From the NCBI GenBank assembly GCA_964645775.1, contig CAZYBU010000025.1, forward strand, positions 1 through 48,458: 48,458 bases of DNA, given 5' to 3'. This DNA comes from CAZYBU01 sp964645775. Its GTDB lineage: Bacteria; Spirochaetota; UBA4802; UBA5550. Numbering within the stretch: position 1 is the first letter of the stretch; every line of letters starts with the position of its first letter. Position numbers and translations under genes: made by a program. Of this stretch, positions 34,740-43,487 are shown in pieces. The notes under the pieces were generated by a model. It searched no databases. It had not been told where the DNA came from and was given only the letters and a program-made list of their open reading frames with translations.

Positions 34740-34768
34740 AAGCTACTCCTTTTCGCTATACCTGTCAA
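34740..34768 (-). promoter_or_regulatory. Promoter of the rubredoxin-dehydrogenase operon
   Basis: TTGACA (34768-34763), 17 bp, then TAGCTT (34745-34740) on the minus strand, about 24 bp upstream of the rubredoxin-membrane gene. The -35 is a perfect match. Confidence 0.6.
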
Positions 34769-34794
34769 GTCACCTTCCGACATATTAGACTTGA
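34765..34794. promoter_or_regulatory. Spaced inverted repeat in the divergent lipid-operon promoter region
   Basis: TCAAGTC (34765-34771) and GACTTGA (34788-34794) are perfect 7-bp arms 16 bp apart, with centres about two helical turns from each other. The left arm overlaps the -35 box of the minus-strand promoter. It may be an operator controlling both divergent operons. Confidence 0.4.
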
Positions 34795-34877
34795 TATTTT
34801 CAGGCATATGTCATTCTTTTCTATACAAACCATGTGTATCAATTACGATCTGCCCATCTAATACGGAAGATAAACTC

Positions 34878-37349
34878 ATGATCTTTTTGAAAGATGAAAA
34901 GAAAACAGCCATGATCCACAGGGATCGAGAGATAACCTACCGGGACCTTCTGGACCAGGCGACCGCTCTTGCTGAAACATACCGAATAGATGAAAGGGAC
35001 AGGGTGGTCCTCTTCGCGGAAAACAGCCCGGACTGGATAGCGGTGTTTTACTCCATCTGGCTCAGGAAAGGGATAGCCGTTCCCCTGGACTATAACCTGC
35101 CGGCCGATGACCTGGAACATATACTGGACAACTGCCGTCCTTCCGTTATCTGGACGGACCCGGGTAACAGATATGTGGCTGAGGAGGCCTGCGAACTTGC
35201 CGGCATGAAGCCTGTCATCCGGGTCTTCCCTGCGGAGGCCGGAAAGCCGAAGAAGAGGATTGATGAAATTGATATCGAAGACCCGGAAACAACCGCCATC
35301 CTCATGTATACCTCCGGCACTACTGGACGGCCGAAGGGGGTCATGCTCTCTTACAGGAACCTGAACACCAGCTGCCAGGCCATCTTCAGCCTGAAAATGC
35401 TGACCCGGGAGGACCGGATGATCGCACTCCTTCCCTTTTATCATATCTTTCCCCTGCAGGGATCGGTCACTGCACCCCTGATGGTCGGTTCCACCGTTGT
35501 ATTCGTGCCCGCACTCTCTGCCGAAGAGATCATCGCCACCCTGCAGCGCCATCCTGTCACCATGTTCCTGGGGGTTCCCCGGCTCTACGAGCTTTTCCAT
35601 AACGGTATCATGGGCAAGATGCGCTCGAATCCCCTGGCCTTAGCCATTTTTGGACTGAGCAGGTTCATCCCTTCCCTGAAGGCGCGGCGCAAACTCTTCT
35701 CCAGGGTCCACAAAGCCTTCGGAGGAAAGGTCCACGCCTTCCTGGTGGGCGGCGCACCCATGGACCCGAAGATCATGTCGAACCTGCGGCGCCTGGGATT
35801 TCGCATGGTGGAAGGCTACGGCACCACGGAGACGGCCCCCCTTATCGCCTTCAATCCCTTTGAGAAGATAAAAAAACGTTCCGTGGGTCTTCCCGTGGCC
35901 GGAACAGAGGTGCAGATCAAAGATGGCGAGGTCATCGTCCGGGGAAAGAACGTCATGCAGGGATACTACGATAATCCCGGAGCCACGGCGGAGGCCATCC
36001 GTGACGAATGGTACTATACCGGAGACCTGGGGTATTTCGACCGGGACGGCTACCTCTACCTTACGGGGCGGAAGGATGAGCTTATCGTGCTCCCCAACGG
36101 GAAGAACATAAATCCGGAGGAGATCGAAAACAAGATACTGAAGCTTTCCGCCTACATACGGGAAGTGGGTGTGGTCGGCCTGAGCGGTCACCTGGCGGCC
36201 GTGGTCTACCCCGACTTTTCTCTTCTGAAGGAAAACCGCATACTGAACAGCGTTGAGGCGATCCGGAAGGAGATCATGGACCGGTACAACAGCGGGGTCG
36301 AGGCCTACAGGAAGATCTTCACCATCCGCGTGGTTGCAGACGAGATACCCAGGACCCGGCTGGGTAAGATCCGCAGATTTCAACTCATGGAAATTCTTAC
36401 CGGCAGGGAGACCGGCCATAAAGGTGAGATGACCGAGCCGGACACCGGGGCCTACCTGGAGCTGAAGGGGTACCTCGCCAGCCTGAAGGACAGCAAAATC
36501 CGTCCCGGTGACCACCTGGAGGTGGACCTGAGTCTCGATTCCCTGGACAGGGTAGAACTGGCAACCTGGCTGGAGAGCCGGTTTAACCTCCAGGACGGGG
36601 AACAAATCCTGGTGGAATACCCGACCGTTTTAACGCTTTCGGAATACCTGGAGGGATATCTCGCAGACAATGATGCCCGTAAGGACCGGGGTGTGGACTG
36701 GTCCTCCATCATACAGAGCACCGGGGCCTTACCCCTGGCCCGGGGAAACATTACCGGGGGTTTTCTGATTCGGAACATCCTTCGTTTTGTCCGCTGGTTC
36801 TTTAAAACCCGCATAGAGGGTCTCGAGAAGATACCGGCTACCCCTGTCATATTTACCCCGAATCACCAGAGCTATATAGACGCCCTGCTTTTGACCGGAG
36901 CCCTGCCCCCGGAGATCGCGGGGAAAACCTTCTTCCTTATCAAGGATTCCCGTTTCGTGAACCGGTTCGTCTCCTTCTTCACGAAAGGGAAGAACATGAT
37001 ACCGGTCAACATCGAAAGAGACCTGAAAAGCGCCCTGCAGAAAAGCGCGGCCGCCCTCTCGGCCGGGTATAACCTTGTCATATTCCCGGAGGGTGTCCGG
37101 AGCCGGGACAGCAGGATGGGCAGGTTCAAAAAAACCTTTGCCATCCTGGCCCGGGAACTGGAGACTGCCATTATGCCGGTCTCAATCCAGGGAGCCTACC
37201 GGGCCCTGCCCTACGGGTCCTTCAGGCCCAGGCGGCACCCGGTTTCCCTGACCTTTCTTGACCCGGTCTATCCCGGAGATGAGTCCTTCGAGGAACTGAC
37301 GCAGAGAGTGGAAGATATGATACGGAGGGAGGTTGAAACCGATGACTGA
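34878..37349 (+). CDS. Acyl-activating enzyme / ACP / lysophospholipid acyltransferase fusion
   Basis: 823 residues from M at 34878 (GGAAGA about 8 nt upstream); a longer open frame from 34665 crosses the divergent promoter and is rejected. Domains: an AMP-binding ligase (1-505; P-loop YTSGTTGRPKG 144-154, GYGTTE 313-318, TGD 381-383, C-terminal Lys in RTRLGKIRR), an acyl carrier domain (about 525-600; phosphopantetheine Ser S555 in LDSLDRVEL) and a PlsC acyltransferase (about 645-815; NHQSYID with H663 and D668, FPEG 736-739). It could activate a free fatty acid, load it on its own carrier and pass it to a lysophospholipid, like E. coli Aas with a built-in ACP. It heads a four-gene operon. 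Confidence 0.95.
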   Translation: MIFLKDEKKTAMIHRDREITYRDLLDQATALAETYRIDERDRVVLFAENSPDWIAVFYSIWLRKGIAVPLDYNLPADDLEHILDNCRPSVIWTDPGNRYVAEEACELAGMKPVIRVFPAEAGKPKKRIDEIDIEDPETTAILMYTSGTTGRPKGVMLSYRNLNTSCQAIFSLKMLTREDRMIALLPFYHIFPLQGSVTAPLMVGSTVVFVPALSAEEIIATLQRHPVTMFLGVPRLYELFHNGIMGKMRSNPLALAIFGLSRFIPSLKARRKLFSRVHKAFGGKVHAFLVGGAPMDPKIMSNLRRLGFRMVEGYGTTETAPLIAFNPFEKIKKRSVGLPVAGTEVQIKDGEVIVRGKNVMQGYYDNPGATAEAIRDEWYYTGDLGYFDRDGYLYLTGRKDELIVLPNGKNINPEEIENKILKLSAYIREVGVVGLSGHLAAVVYPDFSLLKENRILNSVEAIRKEIMDRYNSGVEAYRKIFTIRVVADEIPRTRLGKIRRFQLMEILTGRETGHKGEMTEPDTGAYLELKGYLASLKDSKIRPGDHLEVDLSLDSLDRVELATWLESRFNLQDGEQILVEYPTVLTLSEYLEGYLADNDARKDRGVDWSSIIQSTGALPLARGNITGGFLIRNILRFVRWFFKTRIEGLEKIPATPVIFTPNHQSYIDALLLTGALPPEIAGKTFFLIKDSRFVNRFVSFFTKGKNMIPVNIERDLKSALQKSAAALSAGYNLVIFPEGVRSRDSRMGRFKKTFAILARELETAIMPVSIQGAYRALPYGSFRPRRHPVSLTFLDPVYPGDESFEELTQRVEDMIRREVETDD

Positions 37350-38118
37350 ATTCTTTCTTCTGACAGGGGGAAGCGCTCTCCTGTTCATGGTCTGCCTCTG
37401 GATCGTCAGCCTGACACTCAAGGACGTCAGTATCGTCGATATATTCTGGGGTCCCGGTTTTGTCCTGGTGGCCTGGGTTGCCTGGACCCTGGGAGACGCT
37501 GACACCCTGCGGGGACTGACGGCTGCCATCCTTACCTCCCTCTGGGGAGTACGGCTTGGTCTGCATATCGGAGCGCGAAATATCGGCAGCGGCGAAGACC
37601 GGAGATACCGAACCATGCGGGAAAAGGGCGGCACCCTCTTTCCATTTACAAGTCTTTTCAAGGTTTTCCTTCTCCAGGGAATCCTGATGTTCATCATATC
37701 CCTGCCTGTCCAGATAGTCCAGGTGCGGGCCGGCCCATCCTTCGGTATACCGCTCGTAATCGGTTCCATTGTCTGGCTTACCGGTTTTATCTTCGAGACC
37801 GTGGGAGACGAGCAGCTTCGAAGATTTATCGCTGACCCGGATAATAAGGGAAAGGTCATGGAAAGGGGACTCTGGCGGTATACCCGGCACCCTAACTATT
37901 TCGGGGAGAGCCTTATCTGGTGGGGACTTTTTATCATTGCCCTTCCGGTTCCGGGAGGATGGATAACTGTCATTGGACCTCTTGTTATTACCTTCCTCCT
38001 CCTGCGTGTCTCGGGCGTTACCCTTCTTGAAAAGGATATGGAAGAAAGAAGGCCGAAGTACCGGGATTACGTTCGCAGGACAAGCCCCTTCATCCCGCTG
38101 CCCCCTCGAAAGGAGTAA
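37342..38118 (+). CDS. DUF1295 (steroid reductase/ICMT-like) membrane protein
   Basis: 258 residues from M at 37342; the start overlaps the preceding gene by 8 bp. Six or seven helices are visible, with the DUF1295 signature: VSIVDIFWGPGFVLVA near the N-terminus, KVFLLQGILMFIISLPVQ in the middle and GLWRYTRHPNYFGESLIWWG with GVTLLEKDMEERRPKYRDY at the end. The RHPNYFGE motif binds the cofactor (NADPH or SAM) in the wider steroid 5-alpha-reductase/isoprenylcysteine methyltransferase superfamily. The substrate is unknown; its place between acyltransferase and hydrolase genes suggests a membrane lipid. Confidence 0.9.
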   Translation: MTEFFLLTGGSALLFMVCLWIVSLTLKDVSIVDIFWGPGFVLVAWVAWTLGDADTLRGLTAAILTSLWGVRLGLHIGARNIGSGEDRRYRTMREKGGTLFPFTSLFKVFLLQGILMFIISLPVQIVQVRAGPSFGIPLVIGSIVWLTGFIFETVGDEQLRRFIADPDNKGKVMERGLWRYTRHPNYFGESLIWWGLFIIALPVPGGWITVIGPLVITFLLLRVSGVTLLEKDMEERRPKYRDYVRRTSPFIPLPPRKE

Positions 38119-38120
38119 CC

Positions 38121-39092
38121 ATGAAACGTCGGATTCTTATCGCAGCTGCTCTCACTGCTGCTCTTGTTATAATTCTTCCTTTGCTGCTGGTTTACGCCTG
38201 GCCCGGGAAAAGCGTCGAACTCCTCTATGAATATCAGAAGTTCCGGCACTCCCTGGAGGAGAAACGTGTCCGGGCCGCGGATCACAGCTGGAGTTACCTG
38301 GAGGGGGGGGCCGGAGAAGAGACAATTCTCTTTGTGCACGGTTTTTCCAGTGACAAGGAATCCTGGCTGCGGGTGGCCGGTCCGATGACAGATTCATACA
38401 GGGTGATCATCCCGGACCTGCCCGGCTTTGGCGAGACGCCCATGGAACAGGAGAAGGACTACACCATCCGTTCCCAGGTCGAAAGGGTTGCCCGTTTCAT
38501 GAAAGAACTGGGAATCGAGAGGCATCATATCATGGGTGTCTCAATGGGTGGGTGGATATCCGGGCGGTATGCCATCGAATACAATGAACGGGTCATGAGC
38601 CTGGCCCTCATGGACACGGCGGGACTACCGTCGCCCCGGCCAAGCAAATACCGGTCACACCTCATGAAGACCGGGGATAACATACTGATTCCCCGCACCA
38701 CCGATGAACTGGAGGTCATGCTCTCATGGGTATTCGTGGAACCTCCCATGATCCCGGGACCGGTACTCGATTATATCCTGAAAAAACGTTTATCCCGTAT
38801 AGACCGGGAGAAGCTCCTGTTCCAGGCTATTCTCGACTCGGACCAGGAATACCTGGTAAACCGGCTTGACAATATCAAAACCCGGACACTGGTCCTCTGG
38901 GGAGAGAAGGACAGGATCATCGATCCTTCCACGGTGGACGTTTTGAAGACCGTCCTTGTCAACGGGGAGTACGTCATCTTTCCCGATACGGGCCACGCTC
39001 CCCTTCATGAACGGGACCGGGCGGTAATCAGCGTCTACCGGGACTTTCTGCGCCGATGGGACTTGACAACAGAAAAGATAGAAATTAAATAA
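38121..39092 (+). CDS. Membrane-anchored alpha/beta hydrolase
   Basis: 323 residues. One N-terminal helix (about 5-26) anchors a classic alpha/beta hydrolase: oxyanion block LFVHGFSSDKESW, nucleophile S141 in HIMGVSMGGW, acid D264 in LWGEKDRIID and H292 in DTGHAPLHE. It resembles bacterial monoacylglycerol- or ester-lipase types. It begins 2 bp after the DUF1295 stop, and its TAA overlaps the transporter ATG by one base. The context suggests it releases or trims acyl groups, but the substrate is inferred. Confidence 0.9.
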   Translation: MKRRILIAAALTAALVIILPLLLVYAWPGKSVELLYEYQKFRHSLEEKRVRAADHSWSYLEGGAGEETILFVHGFSSDKESWLRVAGPMTDSYRVIIPDLPGFGETPMEQEKDYTIRSQVERVARFMKELGIERHHIMGVSMGGWISGRYAIEYNERVMSLALMDTAGLPSPRPSKYRSHLMKTGDNILIPRTTDELEVMLSWVFVEPPMIPGPVLDYILKKRLSRIDREKLLFQAILDSDQEYLVNRLDNIKTRTLVLWGEKDRIIDPSTVDVLKTVLVNGEYVIFPDTGHAPLHERDRAVISVYRDFLRRWDLTTEKIEIK

Positions 39093-40015
39093 TGGATAGA
39101 ACCCGCGCGATACAGGCCGCTTCCCTCGTGGCTCTCATAGGAAATGGAATTCTTGCCGCCATGAAGATAACGACCGGCATCCTGACCGGCAGCATGGCCG
39201 TGCTCGGTGACGGGCTCGATTCCTCATCAGATATCCTGGCATCACTGATCACCCTGACAGCGGCCCGGGTCATGGTCCTCCCTCCGGACATGAACCATCC
39301 CTATGGCCACGGGAGGGCCGAGGCCGTGGCATCGACACTGCTGGCCTTCATTATCTTTTTTATAGGAGGACAGCTGGCGATTGTTTCCATTCAGCGGTTT
39401 ATCAGCGGAGAACCGGTGGAGATCATGACCCTTCCAGCTGTGATCATAACCATCGTCTCCATTGTCGGGAAGATATTACTGGCCCTGGTGCAGACTCGGA
39501 CGGGACGCCGTTATGAAAGTTCCATGCTCATCGCAAACGGCCGTAACATGCAGAATGATGTCCTGCTTTCCCTGGGCGTACTCGGCGGGCTGGCAGGGAC
39601 TTACTTTCTTCGCCTGCCTGTCATCGACACGATCCTGGGCTGCGGGATTGGCCTCTGGGTCATGAAAACGGCAGTGGAGATATTTATCGAATCAAACCGG
39701 GAACTGATGGACGGCATCAAGGAGACCGATGTCTACCGTACAGTCTTCGAGGCAGTTCGAAAGACGGAAGGTGCCCATAATCCCCACAGGACCCGGGTCC
39801 GGCGCATGTCACATTACTATATTATCGATCTGGACATAGAGGTGGACGGAAGCCTGACCGTTGAGGAGGGACACGAAATCGCCCGGGCGACAGAAAAGGC
39901 CATACGGGAGCATCTCCCTTCCGTTTATGATATCGTGATCCATGTTGAACCCCTGGGAAATGTGGAAGGACGGGAACGGTTCGGGGTAACAGAAGACCAG
40001 ATCGATCACCGCTGA
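39092..40015 (+). CDS. Cation diffusion facilitator family metal transporter
   Basis: 307 residues with six helices and a C-terminal cytoplasmic domain (about 210-295). The helix-2 metal site is D43-x3-D47 in GDGLDSSSDI, and HPYGHGRAE (69-77) follows. In helix 5 the usual His of HxxxD is Asn: N152-x3-D156 in NGRNMQNDV. That change occurs in CDF subgroups not specific for zinc, so Mn, Fe or Co export is possible; selectivity cannot be read from sequence. It is the last gene of the lipid operon and overlaps the convergent START-domain gene by 10 bp. Confidence 0.92.
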   Translation: MDRTRAIQAASLVALIGNGILAAMKITTGILTGSMAVLGDGLDSSSDILASLITLTAARVMVLPPDMNHPYGHGRAEAVASTLLAFIIFFIGGQLAIVSIQRFISGEPVEIMTLPAVIITIVSIVGKILLALVQTRTGRRYESSMLIANGRNMQNDVLLSLGVLGGLAGTYFLRLPVIDTILGCGIGLWVMKTAVEIFIESNRELMDGIKETDVYRTVFEAVRKTEGAHNPHRTRVRRMSHYYIIDLDIEVDGSLTVEEGHEIARATEKAIREHLPSVYDIVIHVEPLGNVEGRERFGVTEDQIDHR

Positions 40016-40632
40016 GACATCACCCGCCTGACCTCCTCCCTGAGTCCCATGAGGTTCTTACTGGGAAGATCGGGACCGGATGAATTATAGAGGGTGATCG
40101 GCAGATCCCCGCCCGGGTCAGACCTGAGATAGTAAGAGGCGATCACGGAATCTCCGGTACGAATGAAACCCCATCGCGCCAGCACGCTTTCCATGCGTAC
40201 CACACCTTCTCTCCGGGGAACCAGACCGGAGTTCTTCAACGCCCGCACCGTGAAAACAAGCCGGTTCTCTCTCTCCTTCAGGTCGCATCGGTAGATACCG
40301 TCCCGGTTGGAGACAGGCCATGGGGATTTCGACTGAAGATAGTAGTAAAAGGTGTCGGAGTCCCCTCCCGGCAGACGTTTCGATTCAATGCACGCGTTCA
40401 TCCACCTGGGATATCTCTCTACGTTCATCATAATCGAGCGTAAGACCTCAAGGGAGGCGTCTATCTTTCCCTGGCCGAAAAACTCGTCATAGGGGATGCC
40501 TTCCACGGGACGTGAGAATGTGGTGATACCGTTCCTGGTCTTATGCTTCTTCCAGGCGTGCTGGTCCTCCCCCCCTTCAAGCATAAGAAGAGGCAGGATG
40601 AGAATAATCAGACTAAAGATCCATTTCTTCAT
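40006..40632 (-). CDS. Exported START-domain lipid-binding protein
   Basis: 208 residues. A signal peptide (KKWIFSLIILILPLLMLEGG) leads into a START/SRPBCC fold: HKTRNGITTFSRPVEGIPYDEF, VERYPRWMNACIESKRL, YYYLQSKSPWPVSNRDGIYRC and WGFIRTGDSVIASYYLRSDPGGDLP. This fold holds a hydrophobic ligand such as a lipid or sterol in a deep cavity. The mature protein should be periplasmic, or surface-exposed if sorted further. It stands alone, convergent to the lipid operon. Confidence 0.9.
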   Translation of the reverse strand: MKKWIFSLIILILPLLMLEGGEDQHAWKKHKTRNGITTFSRPVEGIPYDEFFGQGKIDASLEVLRSIMMNVERYPRWMNACIESKRLPGGDSDTFYYYLQSKSPWPVSNRDGIYRCDLKERENRLVFTVRALKNSGLVPRREGVVRMESVLARWGFIRTGDSVIASYYLRSDPGGDLPITLYNSSGPDLPSKNLMGLREEVRRVMSQR

Positions 40633-40791
40633 TCGTTTTTACTCCGATGTCGTTGTAAGGTCATCCTGCCAATTGTGCGGTGAAATTCAACCAATAGTCT
40701 AACGGAGGAAGAAAACCCTGTCATGACCACGGTTTCCCCGGTTTCCAATTTTTTTTAAAAAAACTTACGATTTTATGGTTTGCGTCGGTAA

Positions 40792-40821
40792 TTTACAGTA
40801 TATTTATCCTGCTTTTATAAT
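40792..40821 (+). promoter_or_regulatory. Strong promoter of the 70-residue gene
   Basis: TTTACA (40792-40797), 18 bp, then a perfect TATAAT (40816-40821), in AT-rich DNA about 55 bp before the ATG. Confidence 0.75.
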
Positions 40822-40831
40822 TAATAAAAGC
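40811..40831. promoter_or_regulatory. Palindrome over the -10 box of the small gene
   Basis: GCTTTTAT (40811-40818) and ATAAAAGC (40824-40831) are a perfect 8-bp inverted repeat around AATTA, covering the whole -10 box. It is well placed for a repressor. Confidence 0.5.
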
Positions 40832-40875
40832 TTATATATTCAAATTCAAAGTACCCTGGCAATAGGAGACACTCT

Positions 40876-41088
40876 ATGTTTCTGGATGAACAACAGCTTT
40901 TGACCGATCTCGCAGTAGCAGAACGCAACATGAAGCACAAATCCAGACGTTACAGCCTGAACTTCTTCAACAAGGCCTCCGAAGCCTTCAAGCTTACCCG
41001 CACAAGAACCTATTTCGACCTGGTTAGAAGTGACGTCGACCTGGCCGTTCAACTGAGGGAGATAGCCATCCGTGAAAAACTGATTTAA
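40876..41088 (+). CDS. Small conserved-looking protein of unknown function
   Basis: 70 residues, MFLDEQQLLTDLAVAERNMK to the end at EKLI. It is helical, basic in the middle (KHKSRRYSLNFF) and has no signal, membrane helix or Cys. I recognise no family. Support for a real gene comes from AGGAG about 7 nt before the ATG, the near-consensus promoter and the operator-like palindrome. Its stop codon overlaps the stop of the oxidoreductase gene on the other strand. Confidence 0.75.
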   Translation: MFLDEQQLLTDLAVAERNMKHKSRRYSLNFFNKASEAFKLTRTRTYFDLVRSDVDLAVQLREIAIREKLI

Positions 41089-43322
41089 CCTGTCACAGAA
41101 CCTGCCCGAATCTTCTCCGGGACTCCGCTCCAGTTCTCCTTTTGAGGAGGACCCGATGCCGGTCGTACATCGACTGAAAAACCGGTCAAATTCGCCATTC
41201 CAGAAAGTTCCTCCAGGTTCCCCACTCCGTCGGCCACAAGAACATTCACGTTAACACCTTCCGCCTTTGATGCGACGGAGAGTCCCGTGGCGTGCTGATG
41301 CCCCCACCCGTGAGGAAGGGCCACAACCCCCCGTTTAAGAGTAGTCAGATAGCGAACCGGCACCCTGACCTTTCCGGTGCCGCTTGTAACATCGACGTAG
41401 TCTCCTTCATTAATCAACCGATCGGCCGCGTCCATGGGATGCATATAGAGGTAGTTCGTTTTTCTCTCCCCTTCAATGAACTCGTCGATATTATGGGTCC
41501 AGGAATTATGGGTCCGTATCTCGCGTTTCGATATGAGGCGAAGCCCGCGGTTCTTCTCCTGCTCCAGACGAAAGTCGGCGTCCAGGCGACCCGCGGCCTC
41601 CAGGAAAGATGCCGGGGCCAGGTCCAGTCGCCCGCTTTCTGTCAGGACACGTTTTCCGAGAAAGGTACCCGCCCCGGGGCTCTCCAGGAGCCGGCCGTGA
41701 GGCTCGGTCAGAAGTTTTTTGAAACTTCCCTGACCTCCCAGGCGAAGCAAAATTGAGAGCATACGTTTCTGGCCCAGGCCGAACCATGAAAATGGAGGTC
41801 CCATCCTGTGCAGTTTCTGTCCGGCCTCCAGAATCTTCTGGAGAATTCTCGATCCGAACTGTGGCGCACCGCAGGCCCTTGAAAGACGTATGTAAATTTC
41901 CATCTCATCGAGCTGTTCTCCCCGGGGCGGAACCATGGCACGGGTGGCCTGGAGGTAGGGCCTGCTCTGCATACCTATCATAAGGGGAAACATGAAGGGT
42001 ATGTCAGGCCTCTGGTAAGGGTCTGTAGTGGGGAGGATATAGTGGGCCAGACTCCCTGTCTCGTTCCGGTAAATATCCAGGGTCACCAGGAGTTCCAGCT
42101 CTTTAAAGGCCTCCCGCACACGGTTTCCGTTGGCCATGGTCAGGACAGGGTTCCCTCCCGTGACAAAGAGGGCCTTCACCTGTCCCGGGCCGGGTGTGGT
42201 AATCTCGTCCGGTAAAATTCCTCCGGCGAAACAGTCCATAACGGCAGGATAATTACCGATTCGGGAGCGTTCCCGGCTCATGAGGCTTCCGTTCTTCTTC
42301 CCGAAGGCGGGGAAATCAACGACACCCTTTCCCACCAGGGTGCCTCCCCTTCGATCCAGGTTTCCGCTTACAGCATTAATGACTTCCTGGAGCCAGAAGG
42401 AAAGGGTCCCGTGGGTCCCCATGTTTACGCCCGTGGAACTGTAGAGAGCCGCTCCGTCACTCTCCATGTAGACCCTGACCATTTCCCGGAGTGTCTCAGC
42501 CGGTATTCCTGTCACCTCCTCCGTCTTCTCCGGGGACCAGGGAGAGACCACCGGTTCCAGGAGATCGAAGTTCGACATGTATCTTTCGATCCTCTCCCGG
42601 TCCAGCCGATAACCGGAGATGACTTCCCTGAGAAAGGAGAGATAGAAAAAGACATCCGTATTGGGATTGATAAAGACATGAGTACCGGAAGAGCGGGCCG
42701 ATTCGGTCTTTCTGGGATCGATCCAGAAAACCCGGCCTCCCCTCTTCTCAATATCAGCGATCCGTCTCAGGGGATGAGAAAGCTGCATAAAACTGAACTT
42801 CGACATGGCCGGATTGGCCCCAACAACGATGAAGCAGGATGTGTGATCCACGTCCGGCATGGGCTGTACCAGGGGATAGCCGTAGACCTCCCGGGCGGCC
42901 ACGAACTTGTTTGCGCAGTCCTGGGTATGGGGGGCGTACTGGCTCTTTGATCCCAGGCCCATCATAAATCCCTGTGCGAAGATGGGATGAAGGATGCTGA
43001 AACCGGCCGCTGTCCCCACGTAGAGGGCCACGGATTCAGGACCATCCTCTTTTTTCAGACGACGGATCTTCTCTCCGATCTCCTTCATGGCCTGGCCCCA
43101 GGAGATATCTTCCCAGGTATCGCCTGTTCTTTTCTGCGGATATAGAAGCCGATCCGGTGAATTATAGAGGAGGTGCTGCCGGGTCCCCTTGATGCAGACA
43201 TGTCCGGTGGTCACGACGTGACTGCGGTCAGGACGGACTTTCACGATTTGATCCTTTTCAACCTCAACATCAAGGCCGCAGAGCTGCTCGCATATACGGC
43301 AAAAGGAATGTTCAACTGTCAT
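41085..43322 (-). CDS. Molybdopterin oxidoreductase (DMSO reductase family), cytoplasmic
   Basis: 745 residues. The N-terminal 4Fe-4S site is C8-x2-C11-x3-C15 and C43 (FCRICEQLCG, HVCIKG). The bis-MGD domains show VALYVGTAAGFS, VVGANPAMS, FWIDPRKTESA and FVTGGNPVLT, and the C-terminal cofactor-binding domain is at PMDAADRLINEGDYVDVTSG with VVALPHGWGHQ. C136 in TQDCANK is a possible Mo or W ligand. There is no Tat signal, so it is cytoplasmic. Partner subunits are absent nearby, and the substrate cannot be assigned; it is of the broad formate dehydrogenase/assimilatory nitrate reductase-like type. Confidence 0.93.
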   Translation of the reverse strand: MTVEHSFCRICEQLCGLDVEVEKDQIVKVRPDRSHVVTTGHVCIKGTRQHLLYNSPDRLLYPQKRTGDTWEDISWGQAMKEIGEKIRRLKKEDGPESVALYVGTAAGFSILHPIFAQGFMMGLGSKSQYAPHTQDCANKFVAAREVYGYPLVQPMPDVDHTSCFIVVGANPAMSKFSFMQLSHPLRRIADIEKRGGRVFWIDPRKTESARSSGTHVFINPNTDVFFYLSFLREVISGYRLDRERIERYMSNFDLLEPVVSPWSPEKTEEVTGIPAETLREMVRVYMESDGAALYSSTGVNMGTHGTLSFWLQEVINAVSGNLDRRGGTLVGKGVVDFPAFGKKNGSLMSRERSRIGNYPAVMDCFAGGILPDEITTPGPGQVKALFVTGGNPVLTMANGNRVREAFKELELLVTLDIYRNETGSLAHYILPTTDPYQRPDIPFMFPLMIGMQSRPYLQATRAMVPPRGEQLDEMEIYIRLSRACGAPQFGSRILQKILEAGQKLHRMGPPFSWFGLGQKRMLSILLRLGGQGSFKKLLTEPHGRLLESPGAGTFLGKRVLTESGRLDLAPASFLEAAGRLDADFRLEQEKNRGLRLISKREIRTHNSWTHNIDEFIEGERKTNYLYMHPMDAADRLINEGDYVDVTSGTGKVRVPVRYLTTLKRGVVALPHGWGHQHATGLSVASKAEGVNVNVLVADGVGNLEELSGMANLTGFSVDVRPASGPPQKENWSGVPEKIRAGSVTG

Positions 43323-43487
43323 GAATAACCTCTGTTCACTTTCAATATTTATTTCTCAACGTTATTTGCCAGAAAAAATCTGGTATCCCGCCGCCGGAGG
43401 AAGCGGGGTTTGTCCGCAAGTAAAGACACCTTCATGTATAATTACTGGTTCACCCTATTGCGTATTGTGCCGGTACTTTCCCTGAGA

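Noticed and set aside
34665..34877. 71-codon N-terminal extension of the acyl-activating fusion
   Set aside because: It runs through the divergent promoter region and into the rubredoxin-membrane gene; the ATG at 34878 has a ribosome site and begins the conserved ligase domain.
43410..43487. Possible gene in the gap between the REC-ATPase and molybdoenzyme genes
   Set aside because: The only frame continues antisense into the ATPase gene; the gap shows a GC hairpin but no T-run.
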